Assembly (NCBI GenBank): GCA_038496675.1
Contig: CM076656.1
Span: 15,382,321-15,446,320, forward strand
Source of the DNA: Rachycentron canadum
Taxonomy: Eukaryota; Chordata; Actinopteri; Carangiformes; Rachycentridae
Direction: 5' to 3'
DNA: 64,000 bases
The position numbers and the translations under genes are program-made. Within the stretch, counting starts at the first letter, position 1. Each line of letters starts with the position of its first letter. Under the pieces are notes generated by a model, which was not told the origin of the DNA, did not search any database, and was given only the letters and a program-made list of their open reading frames with translations. Positions 22,620 to 36,021 of this stretch are shown here, one piece after another.

Positions 22620-25319
22620 TTATTGTAGTTTTTCCTTTAGTTTTTTCCTTTCTTCACTTTCTAGTTGCAGTAATTTCTCATACAAAATCTCTGATGTTTC
22701 CAAATCAATATCCATCTGCAAAGAGGCACAAAAGTCATAAAACTCCTCATGTGAACTGCTTTACAAGACTATTTAAACTTATTTCTTTTTTTAAGGGGTT
22801 GTATTCCTTGCCGTACCTTACTTGGCTGTGTGTAGTTGTTGCCCAACCCAGATGTTTGGCTGTGGTACTTGACTTGTGGGTCCAGTGATTCAGGCTTTTG
22901 CTTAAACAGCCAAAACTACAGGAAAGAGCAGCATTTCTGAATTAATCTGTGCCAAACTGTGTATAGAAATAAGAAATTCAGTTTTACCTACCAGGGCTTC
23001 AGCTCCATTATAAGGTGTCAGAGTGAAGGTATTGGTGAAGATTCTTATCTGTGACCATAAAAGACAGATTCAGCATTCAGATGTAAATCAAATGACCCCA
23101 AATCTGATTTTATTTCTCATTTTATACAAACAACACATAGTTAATTAAGACTAACTGGAAGAACAACTATGTGTAAGCAATCTATACTGATGAACAGCAC
23201 TCACAATCCAAAAGAGAGGCATGAGCAGGGTCCAGAGGAATGCTGGGAAAGAGGGTAGGATGCCATAGGTCAAACTGGTCATCACAAAACCAGGACAAAT
23301 CACAGATGAGTACAAACCCTAGAAAGCAAAGAAGACAGTGGGATTATGCTCATCAATATCCATGAAGGCACGGTTGATGTGGCTGGCATGGGTCAGGTCT
23401 GTGAGAGCTGACCTGTTTGTTGTAGTGAGTGTTGAGCGCCAAGCTGAGCAGGTCGGAGGCATATTTGGAGGAGCTGTAGGGCTGGGTGCCCCCCTGGTGC
23501 TGGATGTCCTCAAGGTTAAAGGCTGATCGGTGAGCGTTACTGGAGGAGGTCCAGATCAGCTGCGAGGTATGACCTGCGTGGCATAGAACTGGCTCCAGCT
23601 CCCTGATCTGGACCATAACACGCAGAAACTCCAGAGTATTAGGAGCTACTCATCTTAACGAGTCATCAAGGCTCAGTTTCAACCTTAAATAACAAGGTTA
23701 AAGGAAGGTAACATAAGAATGCTCTTCTTTCCACTGCAATTTGATAAATGAGGCAACTTTAGAAGGTTTGGATGGTGAGATATTACTGTCTGTACTTTTT
23801 AATTCTTTTCAATTATGTATGCACTTTTACATTAGATCTTAAACTGACTCATTAAAATATAAATTTAACAACAGTGTGTAATCTCTTTCCATGTCAATGC
23901 AACATTACTTTCATATTTCTTAAACTAATCAGCAAACCTAAATTCCTACAAAACTTAATTGAGTTAATTGATTTGTCACTTTTATACAAACAGTGTTATC
24001 TCTAAACTATGTATGGATACAACAGCAAAGCAATTTTTAGAAGGATTGTCTATCAGCATATATCAGCATTCACCTGGAGGTACACAGTAAGCAGAAGACT
24101 GTCCGCAGTGTCCTCATGGGTAGAACAGTATGCACTGTTAATTTTTAATGAGCATTGCTGCTAAGTGACAGACAGATCCAGTATCAACTATATTTGTTCC
24201 ACAAGGGCAAACAGCCGACAGGAGAAACGAGGGAAACATGCTTTTGTACAATATGTGTGAATCATAGCTTGCACAAATCAGATTATTAGTTTGACAAAGT
24301 ACCAGTGACTCACTAGAAGGAAGTGACCAAAGAGGTTGGTGGCAAAAACTTCTTGCAGCCCATCAGAAGTGACACTGTCCTTTTGTGTCAGAATCCCCTC
24401 TCCAGTGGCAAACATAGTGATGATATTGCTGAAATGAAAGCATTACAGGAATACAAGCTCTAGAATAGCAGTATGGGAAATAAATTACTGAAGTATTATT
24501 ATATTGGATATACTATCCAGTATTATCCATTCTTAAAAAAAAAAAAAAGTCAGCACATGCTTTGCTATACCATGACAAGAAGGAGCAGGAGTCAGGAGCA
24601 TCTCAAATTAACTATGTACCTGGAGAAGAGGCCTCTGAAAAATGCTTTTACATCAAACTGTGGGTTTGGCATGATGCCTGCATTCAGGTAGAGGTAATCC
24701 AGTCGGTTATACCTGCAGTTGAAAAACAGAGGGGTTACAGATTTCTCAACACACATGAAAAACTAGCATCATAACCTGTTCAGTGATCACATTTAGATTA
24801 CAGCTGTGAGCTCATCCTCCCACCTGAGTTTGACTTCATGTGCAGCGCTGATGACGGAGGAGATGCTGCTGGTGTCCATCTGCAGCAGGGCCACTTGAGC
24901 TGTGGGGTGAGAGGTGAGCAGGGCTAAGCGAGCAGCCTGAGCCCGACGCATGTTCCTGCAGGCCAGACACAGTTGTAGACCCTCTATGTCCTGGGAGAGG
25001 AGACGCTCACAAAGCGCCAGGCCAATGCCACTGCAGAGAGACATATACATGGGCTCTTAATTTACTGTCAATAAAATAATCATGCTCCCATTATGGCTCT
25101 TAAGAGAGTGATTTCAAAAAGTCAAATAAATAAATAAATAATATACAACATATACAATAAAAGAACCACAAGTAAACATTCATAATATCTCACTAAAGGT
25201 CTTGAAGGAAAGTTATGAATACTTCACATTTGAGATGCCAGGTTTAAGGTTAATAATAACAATTACAATAAATACAGTCATTACCTGTTCGCTCCCGTCA
25301 CCAAAACCACCTTATTCAT
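22620..25319 (-). CDS. hsd17b7: 3-keto-steroid reductase / 17-beta-HSD type 7
   Basis: Nine exons in transcript order: 25319-25285, 25030-24824, 24712-24620, 24428-24314, 23607-23413, 23318-23205, 23048-22992, 22915-22817 and 22715-22620. They total 1011 bases (336 codons plus stop); human HSD17B7 is 341 aa. It is a classical short-chain dehydrogenase: VTGANSGIG cofactor-binding motif across the exon 1/2 junction, YLNAGIM in exon 3, IWTSS and YSSSKYASD (catalytic Tyr-x-x-x-Lys) in exon 5. A hydrophobic segment in exons 6-7 fits ER membrane association. The enzyme reduces the C3 ketone of sterol intermediates (zymosterone) in post-squalene cholesterol synthesis and can convert estrone to estradiol. 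The C-terminus is Lys/Glu-rich and probably helical. It starts only about 290 bases after the ddr2 polyadenylation signal on the same strand. Confidence 0.93.
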
Positions 25320-25600
25320 CTTTTCAGGTCCAAACTAGGCAAAAACTACAAACAGAAAACATTCATTTTACAGTCAAATGTTCTTTCAATGCAACAAGTT
25401 TGGTGTGTTCATGTAAGTCATTACATGGACACTATTCAGGCCTCATTCTTCACTCCACACTGTGATTGGACACACCAGCAGGACCCAGCCAATGAGATCC
25501 TAACAGCAATCAGCTGAGCTTAAAGGACCACCCCCCATATTATGAAATATTCAGCTGCATGAATGAGACAAGTGCTCACAAAGAGATAGACATCCCTGTT
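25320..25600 (-). promoter_or_regulatory. hsd17b7 promoter with CCAAT boxes and SRE-like site
   Basis: The 280 bases between the ddr2 3' end and the hsd17b7 start contain a CCAAT at 25489-25493 (plus), an ATTGG at 25465-25469 (inverted CCAAT) and ACCACCCCCC at 25527-25536, which matches the sterol regulatory element ATCACCCCAC at 8 of 10 positions. NF-Y boxes next to an SRE are the usual arrangement in SREBP-driven sterol genes. Motif reading only. Confidence 0.35.
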
Positions 25601-27328
25601 TCAATTTTATTTGCATTTTGTCTATCAATGTACAACTTTTGTTTACAATATTTAAAAAACTTTCTCACCAAAAAACAATCATTTGAGTATAAGATGAAAT
25701 AAAACTAAACAAATTATGGAATTTGTCAGGGTGTGGCTGTAAATCTGCCTCCAACACTGAGCAGATTGTAAATGCCATGGAAGATTTCTTTATTCAATGA
25801 GAATCACCACATGTATCACAATCACCCAAACCAAACCAAATCCAACCAAATATTATATATATATATATATATATATGTATATCTCAGATTGTTTGCCTGG
25901 ATTGCAAAGTACAGAAAGATAGGACTGACCTTTACATATAGGCTGACACATCATGCATCAGGGCAAACATTAGTGTCTTTAATGTATGAGGTAAGTGGGA
26001 CAAAGGCATCTGATAAGAGTGCAGAACCTGTAAATACAGCTGTTCAGGCGGTATGCAGTACGAAGTTTAAGCTATTAAAGTACAACAGAGAATGCTACGG
26101 AGTTATTCCATAGTTATTCCATATGGAAAAATACACGGAAAAGATGAAGAAAAAATTCAGCTAATATATGAGCTAATATAAACCACCTGTAGCAGTCATA
26201 CCGGTTCCTTGGTTCCATTAAACACTTGATGTAAAGTGAATATTCCCACTTCCCTTATATTCCTGATTTTAAAGACTGTTTACCTTCTCTTTAGCTTGTT
26301 CAACGTCCACAACACACTTAGTAACATCTCTCTACTGATACAGACTGTAAACATACTGCTGAACCAACATAACACTTGATCAAAACACAGCCTGGATTCA
26401 TATTCCTGGTTTTGCAGTTTACACGGGGGAAAAAAATCTAATTGTATTCTAAAGCAGTTTGTTTGGTGTGAAAATCCAATGTTTGACCAAGAAAATTACT
26501 GAATCAAATCAAATATGATACTCCACACACACCAACTTAAAAAAAGCATATTAATACACAAATATATAAACAAAACATAAACTGAACAAACACATATGAA
26601 CATATAAATATAAAGTACAAAATATTGATATTTGAGATTTAGACTTATCTATTGAAAATACACAGTCATATACACATCACGTTCAAATCACTGTAGGAAA
26701 ACTGCAAGGAAATGAGGAAGACTGAGTTATTTGAGATTCTTATTCAAGGCGTGGAGTTTGTCTGAGCAACTGAGATGAAATACTTGAAATATAATGAAAT
26801 GTAACAGTAATGGTTTGCTGCATTTTTCCCTTCTACATTCAAGCAGTCCTCCAAAAGAAAACACAAGAGAGTTCTTCAATGTTTCATCAGTTTGTAACAT
26901 GGGGAAATTTAAACTGATCAACAAATGATATTAAAATATATTAAAACCAAAAGTGCCGAATGTCACATGCTACATTTAATTTTGGCTTCCGCAACACGTG
27001 TGTGTTAAGGTTGGTGCACAATAAAACAGAGTAGATTTTCCTAAGAATAATTGTATGCCTATAAAACATCCTAGCCAGCGTGATTGTGCTAATTAAACGC
27101 AAACTGGCACACACAAAATGTCTCTGGTAGTCCATCTTTGTAGTGTGTTAAGTCCATGGTCCAACAGTGTTTCCCAAATTGTAGCTTGTAGCCCACAGGT
27201 GGCTCTCACCCTTTTCCTCTACTAAGACGAGACAGCTTAAACCTGGAGTATGTCTGCTACTCTTGTTAAGCACCATTTCTTCCAGAGATGAGCAGGCAGG
27301 GGATCACTGTCTTAAACATAGCCCTGGC
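25590..27328 (-). other. ddr2 3'UTR
   Basis: Non-coding AT-rich sequence between the stop codon (27331-27329) and the inferred polyadenylation signal. Only an (AT)n microsatellite stands out. Confidence 0.5.
25606..25611 (-). terminator. ddr2 polyadenylation signal
   Basis: AATAAA on the minus strand about 1.7 kb past the ddr2 stop. The implied 3'UTR (about 25590-27328) is AT-rich, contains an (AT)n run at about 25856-25876, and holds no other gene. Confidence 0.5.
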
Positions 27329-30300
27329 TTAAGGCTGTATTTCCAGGAGCGCTTGGTGTATTTCCTGGAAGGAGGGCCTTTCTTTTGTGTTCCTCTTCCA
27401 GCAACTCAGCATGACCTTGTAGAGCGAGTCTGGACACAGCACAGGCTGAGGCAAGTAGATCTGCATGACAGGGAGAAAGAAATAAAGCCAGGGATTCACT
27501 GGGTTTTATATAGTGGATTGTCTGAAATGCCACTCACCTGTCTTTTCTGGTCCCTGAAAAACTCCCCTGTGTTCTCTATCACCTGCTCATCAGTGAGCTG
27601 AGAGTAGGGTTGCTCTTTGCAGAAGTTTAGTATCTCCCACAGGGTCACCCCGAAGGCCCACATGTCACTAGCTGTGGTGAACTTACCCTGCCCAACAAGA
27701 CGGTGTGAATAATGGTTAGCATGTTTTTATGTACAACTCACACATATGTTGCTTCAATGACAATTCATTCAATTTATAAAGGGAAATGTTAAATGATAAA
27801 GTCCTCACCAGCAGGATGCTCTCCCATGACATCCAGCGTATAGGCAGCACAGCTCTGCCCTGAATGCGGTAGTAGTCACCACTGTACAGGTTTCTACTCA
27901 TGCCAAAGTCAGCTATCTTTATCGTGTACTTTTTGCCCACCAGGCAATTTCGTGTGGCCAAATCTCGATGAACAAAGTTTAGAGAGGAGAGGTACTTCAT
28001 CCCCGATGCTATCTGAGTGGCCATGTAGCACAGATTATTGAAGCTGGGAAGGAGATAGAAGAGATAGCATTGTGAGTTGGGAAAGAAAAAACAAACATAT
28101 AAATATATATTTGCAGCAACCACATAACTCACCTGACAGTAGGTGCATTGCTGAGCAGAGCGAGTTGTCCCTCAGGTTCATGACGGGACAGAAACTGATT
28201 GAGATCCCCATTCTCCATGTACTCTGTTATCATACAGAGTGGGTCACTGTAGATACACACAGCTAGGAGGCGAATTATGTTAGGGTCCTTCAGACGTGAC
28301 ATGATCTTTATCTCTTTCAGGAAGTCATTCCTACCAACACAGAAAAATATACACAAATGAGGTGTCTTTGCACTGATAAAAAACAAATTTATATGAAATT
28401 CAAGTTACAGGCAATTAGAGACATCCAGAAGTAATACCTAGCATTTTTGTTGGCATCCGAACGGAGCATCTTCACAGCCACTAAAACTGGAAGGTCCTCT
28501 GGGATGTCGAATAAAAACTCTTTATTCATGAACTCCTGCATTCCCTCTGCTTCACACAGGTGTACCTGAGAGGAGAGGAGAGGAGAGGAGAGGAGAGGAG
28601 AGGAGAGGAGAGGAGAGGAGAGGATGAATGACAAAATTATAGCATTATAGCATTTTTCCATTCAGCTCATGTAAAGCTGTGGAAGATTGACAAAGAGCAC
28701 ACACCTCTCCAAACTGGCCCTCTCCCAGCTTTTCTTTGAAAGTGAGCAGTTTTCGCGGGAACTCCTCCACTGCAACATCCTTCCCTGATAACAGGTCCAT
28801 CGTCACTGCAGGGATGGCATATGTGTTGCTTCCAGTCACACCTTGCAGGTTTACAATGTCTGCCTCTGCGTAGTGAGGGACACCATCTTGGACTACAGTG
28901 GTTGTGGTGGATTTAGATGCTGCAGTACTGGTAGAAGCTGGAACACAACACAGGACACTGTAACTAGGAATGTCAATAAGGGACAGAGCATTTTTATTGT
29001 GCATATCAGTTTATAAAATTGATGTGTATGTTTAAGCAGACGTGTGTCCACCTACCAGAATCCTCTGAGCTCTGTGCAAACTCTGGCAGCTTACATATGA
29101 GGCGTGAGGGCTCCTGGTAGTCTGGACCAAGGGGGAAGATGCGCTCATAGGTGGAGTTGGACTCCTGTTCGCTGGTTGTATTCGACTGGTTGGGGTTGTG
29201 GTTGTAGGCGAACGTCTCACTCTGTATTGACAAACTAGCAGTTAGTTCATCATCCAGCATCCGACGAGAAGCCTAGAATAAAGGATGTTGGGGTGAAGGA
29301 ACATCTATGGGATGGTGTTTGCTTGATGTATTTTATTTAGTAACTCAGTATGAGCTCACCTTCTCCAGCATCTTCTGCCACACCTGCCTCCACAAGATGA
29401 TGACAATGATGGCCACAAGGATGAAGATGATGGCCACTAAACAACCTATCAAAATTCGGGTGTTGCTGTCATCTACTTTGTGGGTGGGGTCATCTTCTGT
29501 AGAGGAAACAGGGAGATAAAACTTTAATGATGGAGACAGCATGTGGACATCAGGGACCATATAGAACATATAAAATTGAATCAGACCCGTCCTGAAGTGT
29601 TTTCACATCCAAATAACTGGACTGAATTTAATAAGAAAACTGATTTTTGTGAAATGCCAAAGACAGAATAGACCTTTTTTCACAGTCTAGGCATAACATT
29701 GAATTAACAGCATGTAGGATTATGGGGATCTATTGGCAGAAATGGAATAACTATACAGTAACTATTTTAATTACTTTTTAAATTACTTTTTAATGTATAC
29801 TTTTTAATGTATACAAATACAATACAATACAAATTAATGTAACTTATGTACGTTACAAACAACTTAATCACTTCTCCAAGTTAATATTTCATGAAAACAC
29901 AGGTGTTATTAGATCTCCTACCTATCAACTATCTGAAGGTGGTGATCCTGCTCGGTCAAAACATGCAACAGAAGGAATCTTACATATCAGCTTTTAATGA
30001 AAAAGAATATATTGTAATGTGACCACCTTGTCACCAAAATTTAGTTAATTCAGTACCCTAGCAACTACATTTGATGTATAATTTAATCACATAATCTCAA
30101 TAAATGTAGCCAGTTTCTCTCCAACTGTGATAAGAATTCAGGTTTGTCCTGAATTCATACTATATACCAATTCTCTACAGTATGTACTAAATACCAACCA
30201 CCACACATTAACATAACATTTTAGCAGATATATAAAATAAAATATCAATATATCAACACATATCATATATATATGCCAATTTATTTAAATTTTTTCAACA

Positions 30301-31777
30301 TGTTATTTAATAATCTGTTCTCTACTTTGACTACTGTATTCTGTATTCTGTATCTATTATTAGATGGGAACACGATTCAGTATTACTGTCTATATATTAG
30401 TAGCGCAGATATGTATGTTTGTGTGTGTATGTGTGTGTGTGTGTGTGTGTTGTGATCACTAACCTGGTTGTGTGTTAGGTGGCCCTGTCTTAGGTGGAGC
30501 CAAAGTTGTGTTGTACATAGCTGTATCTGAAAAGGCAGATGACACAAAGTTGATCAGACACTAATCATTGACATCAAATCACAACATCAAAGCTGATTTT
30601 AATAGTTTCTTTTTAGTTAAAAATCCGAATACTTGGGTATTTTGTAAAATAGCCCTTGAATATTTGACTACCATAAACACCAATGTGCAATAAGTTACAT
30701 ACACACAAGTGTAAATGAAAATATATAAGAACGTGTGTTCTTCGGTCTATACCTGACTGGAAGGTGATCTCACTGAACAACATCCAGGCATCAGCAAAGT
30801 AAAACTGGCATTTGATGGCACTGGCCATGTGATTGGCCAGGTTGACAGTGACAAAACGGGCACTGGGATTTTTCTCATCCACCACGGGGCTGAAGGACAG
30901 TGGTGTGGCCTCCCAGTCTAATTCAGAGCGGAAGTAACACAGCACCTGGCGGAAAGCCTTGACATGCCGGGAAAACATGTTGTTGCAGTGGACCTGGACG
31001 TGGGACACATGGGGAGAGTTTTAGGGCTGATTAGAAATAAAAAATTGAAACCTGGTGAAAAGGCTAAGGTGTATTATCATTATCAGTCTCACCTTCATGG
31101 TGGTAAAGTTTCGTGTGCGGTCAAACTCAAACATGATTTCCACATATCCACTGGGGAAGCTTTCGTTGTTCCAGCCCACATAGTCATAGCCGGGCCACAC
31201 ATTGTAGACGTGACTGTGTGTAAAATCATCCAGACCACACACTCCATCAGTCAGCTGGCCCAGGCCCTCTGTCATGCTGAGAAAAACAAAGAATCAGAAA
31301 ACACAGAAAAGCATCCTTTATTTTCAAACTATCATCACCTGTCAACATGTTTTTAACGGTGCAACAATTGAACACCAGGTGGCAGCATTACAAAACAAAT
31401 TCCTCACTTCTGCTGTTGGCTGTGATATTATAATATGGGCCATTTTCTTTTCCCTCTGCACTGTTTCCCTGACAGAGAAAAGGAGGTCCGTGTCATGGAG
31501 GACATTATTCATCATGTCATAATCCAAAGACTAATGTCAACAAAGACTCAAAATTTTTCACTCCGGTTTTGAAACTTTGTAAGTACGGTTGACTCAGTCA
31601 TTCCTATTAGGTATTGCCTAACTGTAAACCACCATGACCCACTCACCACTGTCTGTCTCTTTCCTCTCACCATGGTGACCAGGCAACAACAAGGTGAGTG
31701 GAAAAAGTACTGACGAAGGATGAGAGCAATGATGAAGCAGGGAAGTGGTGTGTAAGAACAGGACAAACTAAGTGAAA

Positions 31778-31833
<56 letters not shown>

Positions 31834-34800
31834 GTAGATGACAGCACCGTCATAGACAGAGTCGTTGAGATAAACTGGGTAAGCAGGCGAGGTCATCTGT
31901 TCTCCCGCTGGAGCATTGTACGACACCAGACCATCTGTAAAGCACATTTGTTTTTGTGTGTTCATCATTTCAAACTTACAACCACAGAAGTTCATTTGTT
32001 AATTGTAGCACAGCTTTTTCATCTTGCTTCAGTGACCAATGTATCAAATTGAATAATGATACTAAAACTGTAAATCAATTTATTATTTGGGGTAATACAA
32101 AAATGGCAAGTGCAGCATTGAATTATTCAATGAAAAAACAGATATAAATATATATATAATGTTGTTGAACAGTGCAGAAAAAAATTTGTGGCACTGATCC
32201 CAGACTAATAATCTGTTTTACTGCCCAGAAAGTTTCAGCAAAAATGCTAAAAGTGGCATGAATGTAGTACCTGGTAAAAATTTGAGATTTTGAGCACAGG
32301 AACCTGAAATTTGAGTTTAAAGTGAAAGAACAAAAGTAAGTAATTGGGTGTTAAAGTACTGCTTCTTGAATGGAACACATTAGGTGCACACAGACAAAAA
32401 CTGTGATTTGTACAGCATTTTTCAACAACAAAATTACAGGGGTAATATTGGAAGCATTAGCCTAAAGTGGTTAATCAGTATGTTGCGAGTAATACGATTA
32501 GTAGTGTTGTTTAAAGAACTGTGCCTGTGCCCAGAATCAGCTGATCCTCTCCATATTTTATGGCCTTAGCTGTAAGGACTGGTGCCTTTGCTCAGTTGTG
32601 ATTTTTGTTCCTCCTTCCTTCCTAGCTCATCCGGCATGACATAGCTTCTCTTTTCTTATCAGTCATTAGTCTGAGTTTCCACCTCAGTCATGTCTTACCC
32701 AGCCATTCACAGCCATAGAGCTCCACTCTCATGCAGACGTTCATGGAGTGGTCCATGACAGGCATGAAGCGGACAAAGCGAGCGATGATGGGCGGTTCAA
32801 GGTCCTTGAGTACAATGTCATAGGCGTTTCTGTTTCCTTCAATCACCTGCACATAAAACAAACACACCTTAACCTCACAAAGAACTCACTAATGATTAAG
32901 AGCAATTCAGTCTGCATGATATTATTATTATTTATAGATAATGAAAAAATATTGATTTGTTTCAATGTAATATCCCTGTCATTTCAGCTATACCTGTTAA
33001 AAGCAATGACAGGCCATAAAAATATGACCTGGAGACAGTGCATCTTTATCAGACATTTGTTACAAAGGTCGGAATAGATCATACAGTGACTTCCATAGCA
33101 GAAAAAGTTGGGTTACAGCCAAGCCAGTGCATTGATTGATGGGTTGACTTACCTGCTTGCCCTGCCTGTTTTTCCAGGAGATCCAGCGGCTTCCATCACG
33201 GCTGTACTTGATCTTGTACATCTGGGCAAACTCATTACCAATGCCTCCAGCATGTCGACCCTGGGTGCCCACAAGGGTGATGAAGTGGAGCGAGCGCAGG
33301 TCAATCTGGAGGAACTCCTTCAGGTTATCTGGCTCGACTGTTATCTCCGGACACCACGCACCATCGCCCTCCTCGAAGTCCAACCTGGAAAGAGACAAAT
33401 GGAAAGGGAAGGAGGAAAAATGCAATAACGTGGGTGGATGTTCGTATTAGAATTACAGAAGGAAAGGGAAAAGCGCAAGGGAGAAGAAGAATTAGGACAG
33501 GATGGAAAGAGAAAGGTGAGAGGAAAGTAGAAGTGAGTGTGGTGGTGGATTTCAGTTCTTACAGTCTGTTATGAAAACACCTTGGTGAGAGCCGGTGTCG
33601 TAAATTCTTTAAGTGTTAATTTTGGGCAAGGGGCTGGAAGGGGAGAGGGGGAGTTGGGCGAGACAGAAAACACAGCCAGGATGGATGGGAAAAGTGTATT
33701 ACATCATTATCCTGATACTCACTGAAGGCCACCCAAGCTTTGCTGCACGCACACGCACACACACACACACACACACCTACACACACACATACACTTGCTT
33801 AATCATGTGGCTGTAACTAGAACTGATATCCCAGTTTGTGGTTTACTGCAAATAAACAGGCATAGGCACCTTGAAGGATAAACCACCCATACACACATAC
33901 ATCATCAGGGTAAATATGCTATGAAGCATGTGTGTGAGGGTGTGTGTGCACGTGTGTGTTTGACCTACCTGCCATATCTAGCAGCGGTGGATTCGGACCA
34001 CTGGCTAGAGGCAGAGATGTCCTCGTCCTGTATCTGCCCTCCTGACATGCCCAGAGGATACCGACACACACCTGTGATGCAACACACAAACATTTCATTA
34101 ATTTCAGGCTGGAGGAAATAAGCAGGCAAGTGGATGAATATGGAAACTATGTGTACTATATGTAATGACGTCAGTGAAAAACTACCAGACAAACATCCTC
34201 CATTTGTTCTGCCTTAAACACTATTTACCAAAAGGGGGAAGTGTCTAATTACAAGCACTGTTGTTAAAGAGTAGCTTTTTGTTTACCAGCACTTTTTTGA
34301 GTACACTCTGAAAGCAGTAATTCTACTTTAGCTTACAGTAAGTCCAGTTTTGATTATGAAGATCTCCAAAAGCCAGTATTACAGGAAGAGACATTTCCCT
34401 GTGACACATTCAGGAAAATATGAATACATTTTGTTTAGTTTCACATGGGGAAAAAAACTGGCCATCACTTTGGTGTGTATTACTGAGCTTGATATGGGCC
34501 AGGGAGCAGAGAGAGAAGTGAAAGTGATGTCCTTGTTTGTTACTATTCTGCCATATTTATATGATAATTTAGTTAGTCTAGCTGCCATTTTTCTGTTTCT
34601 TAAACACCTATAATGAAAATATGAAATTGCTGTTATGCAATTCATCACATTAACTTTATATTTGAGGTACATTTTACTGTTATACTATATTTTCAATTTT
34701 CAATTCGGGACTTACCTCTGAGTGACATTTTTTTGTTGTAGTCTTACTTTTACATAAACTGATGAATTTATTTCTTTATGAGAACAAATAGTTATTTAAC

Positions 34801-35931
34801 ACTAGCTTAGTACCAAGTGTTAGCTGCACAGAGGCTAATTAGGAAGCAATAGCTCTAGTCAGTAGGTGCTAACTTAGCATTAGCAAAATTAAAAATGTGG
34901 GAAAACAGCTAGCTCTGTCTGAAGGTAAATATTCACTGAGAGCTCCTCTAAAGCTCACTAATTAACACTAACCCTAACAAAAACTACTGAGTAACAATGT
35001 CAACATTTCTTCGTTAGGCTAAGAATTTTGTCACCGTGAGGTGACACTCCAGGCTACATGTATGCTAAGCTAAAGTAGCTGTGTCTTTGCTGTCTCTGCA
35101 GCTTTGTAAGCACCAGACAGGTATGATAATTACATGATAATTTTAACTCTCATAAGGATAAGATATTTTATGAACTCTCTTAGTAAAGGCTCCGAGTCCC
35201 CCCTAATTGAAGTAAATTTTGTTGTTCATATACTTATATATTATGACTTGAGTAATATTTTGAATTCAGGACTTAGCTACCTGTGAGTGATTTAGGATTT
35301 TTTATGGTTGTCTTAATTTTTATATAAACTAATGGCTTTATTTCTTTATCCATCAATCTATCAATTTACCCCTATTGTACCAAATGTTAGCTGCATGCTG
35401 GCTAATTATGAAGCAATAACTCAAGCCAGGGGGTGGTAATTTAGCATTTGCAAGTTTAGATGCATTGGAAAACACCTAGCTCTGCTTCTCTAAAGCTCAC
35501 TAATTAACACTCTTTATCTAGTTTCATCATTTTAATTCTCAACAAATAAGCATAAGCTGCTCTGAATCCTTCTTCACCCTCACCCTTGCCAGCTGGTAGG
35601 GTATATTGAAACTTAACTCCAATAACAGGATCCCACAGCACCCTTTTGACAGTATCCAATGGAACAAAGTATAACACTTAAGTAATTAAGTATATAACAA
35701 AGCGGTCTTTTCACCCCTGGTATTTACCTGCTGAAACATGCAGCTCCCTTCTCGTAGACCAACCACAGCGCTGGTTGGTGCTGAAAATTCCAAACCTTAC
35801 TCAAACATTCACCAGACGCTCTCAGACATGACTAAGACAGGACTACTTAATTCCCAACTCATGTCAAGAAATCTGCACAATGTGATGGATAGTGCTGGAT
35901 TAGGTGGTGGGGAGGTGGTGTGAGAGCACTC

Positions 35932-36021
<90 letters not shown>

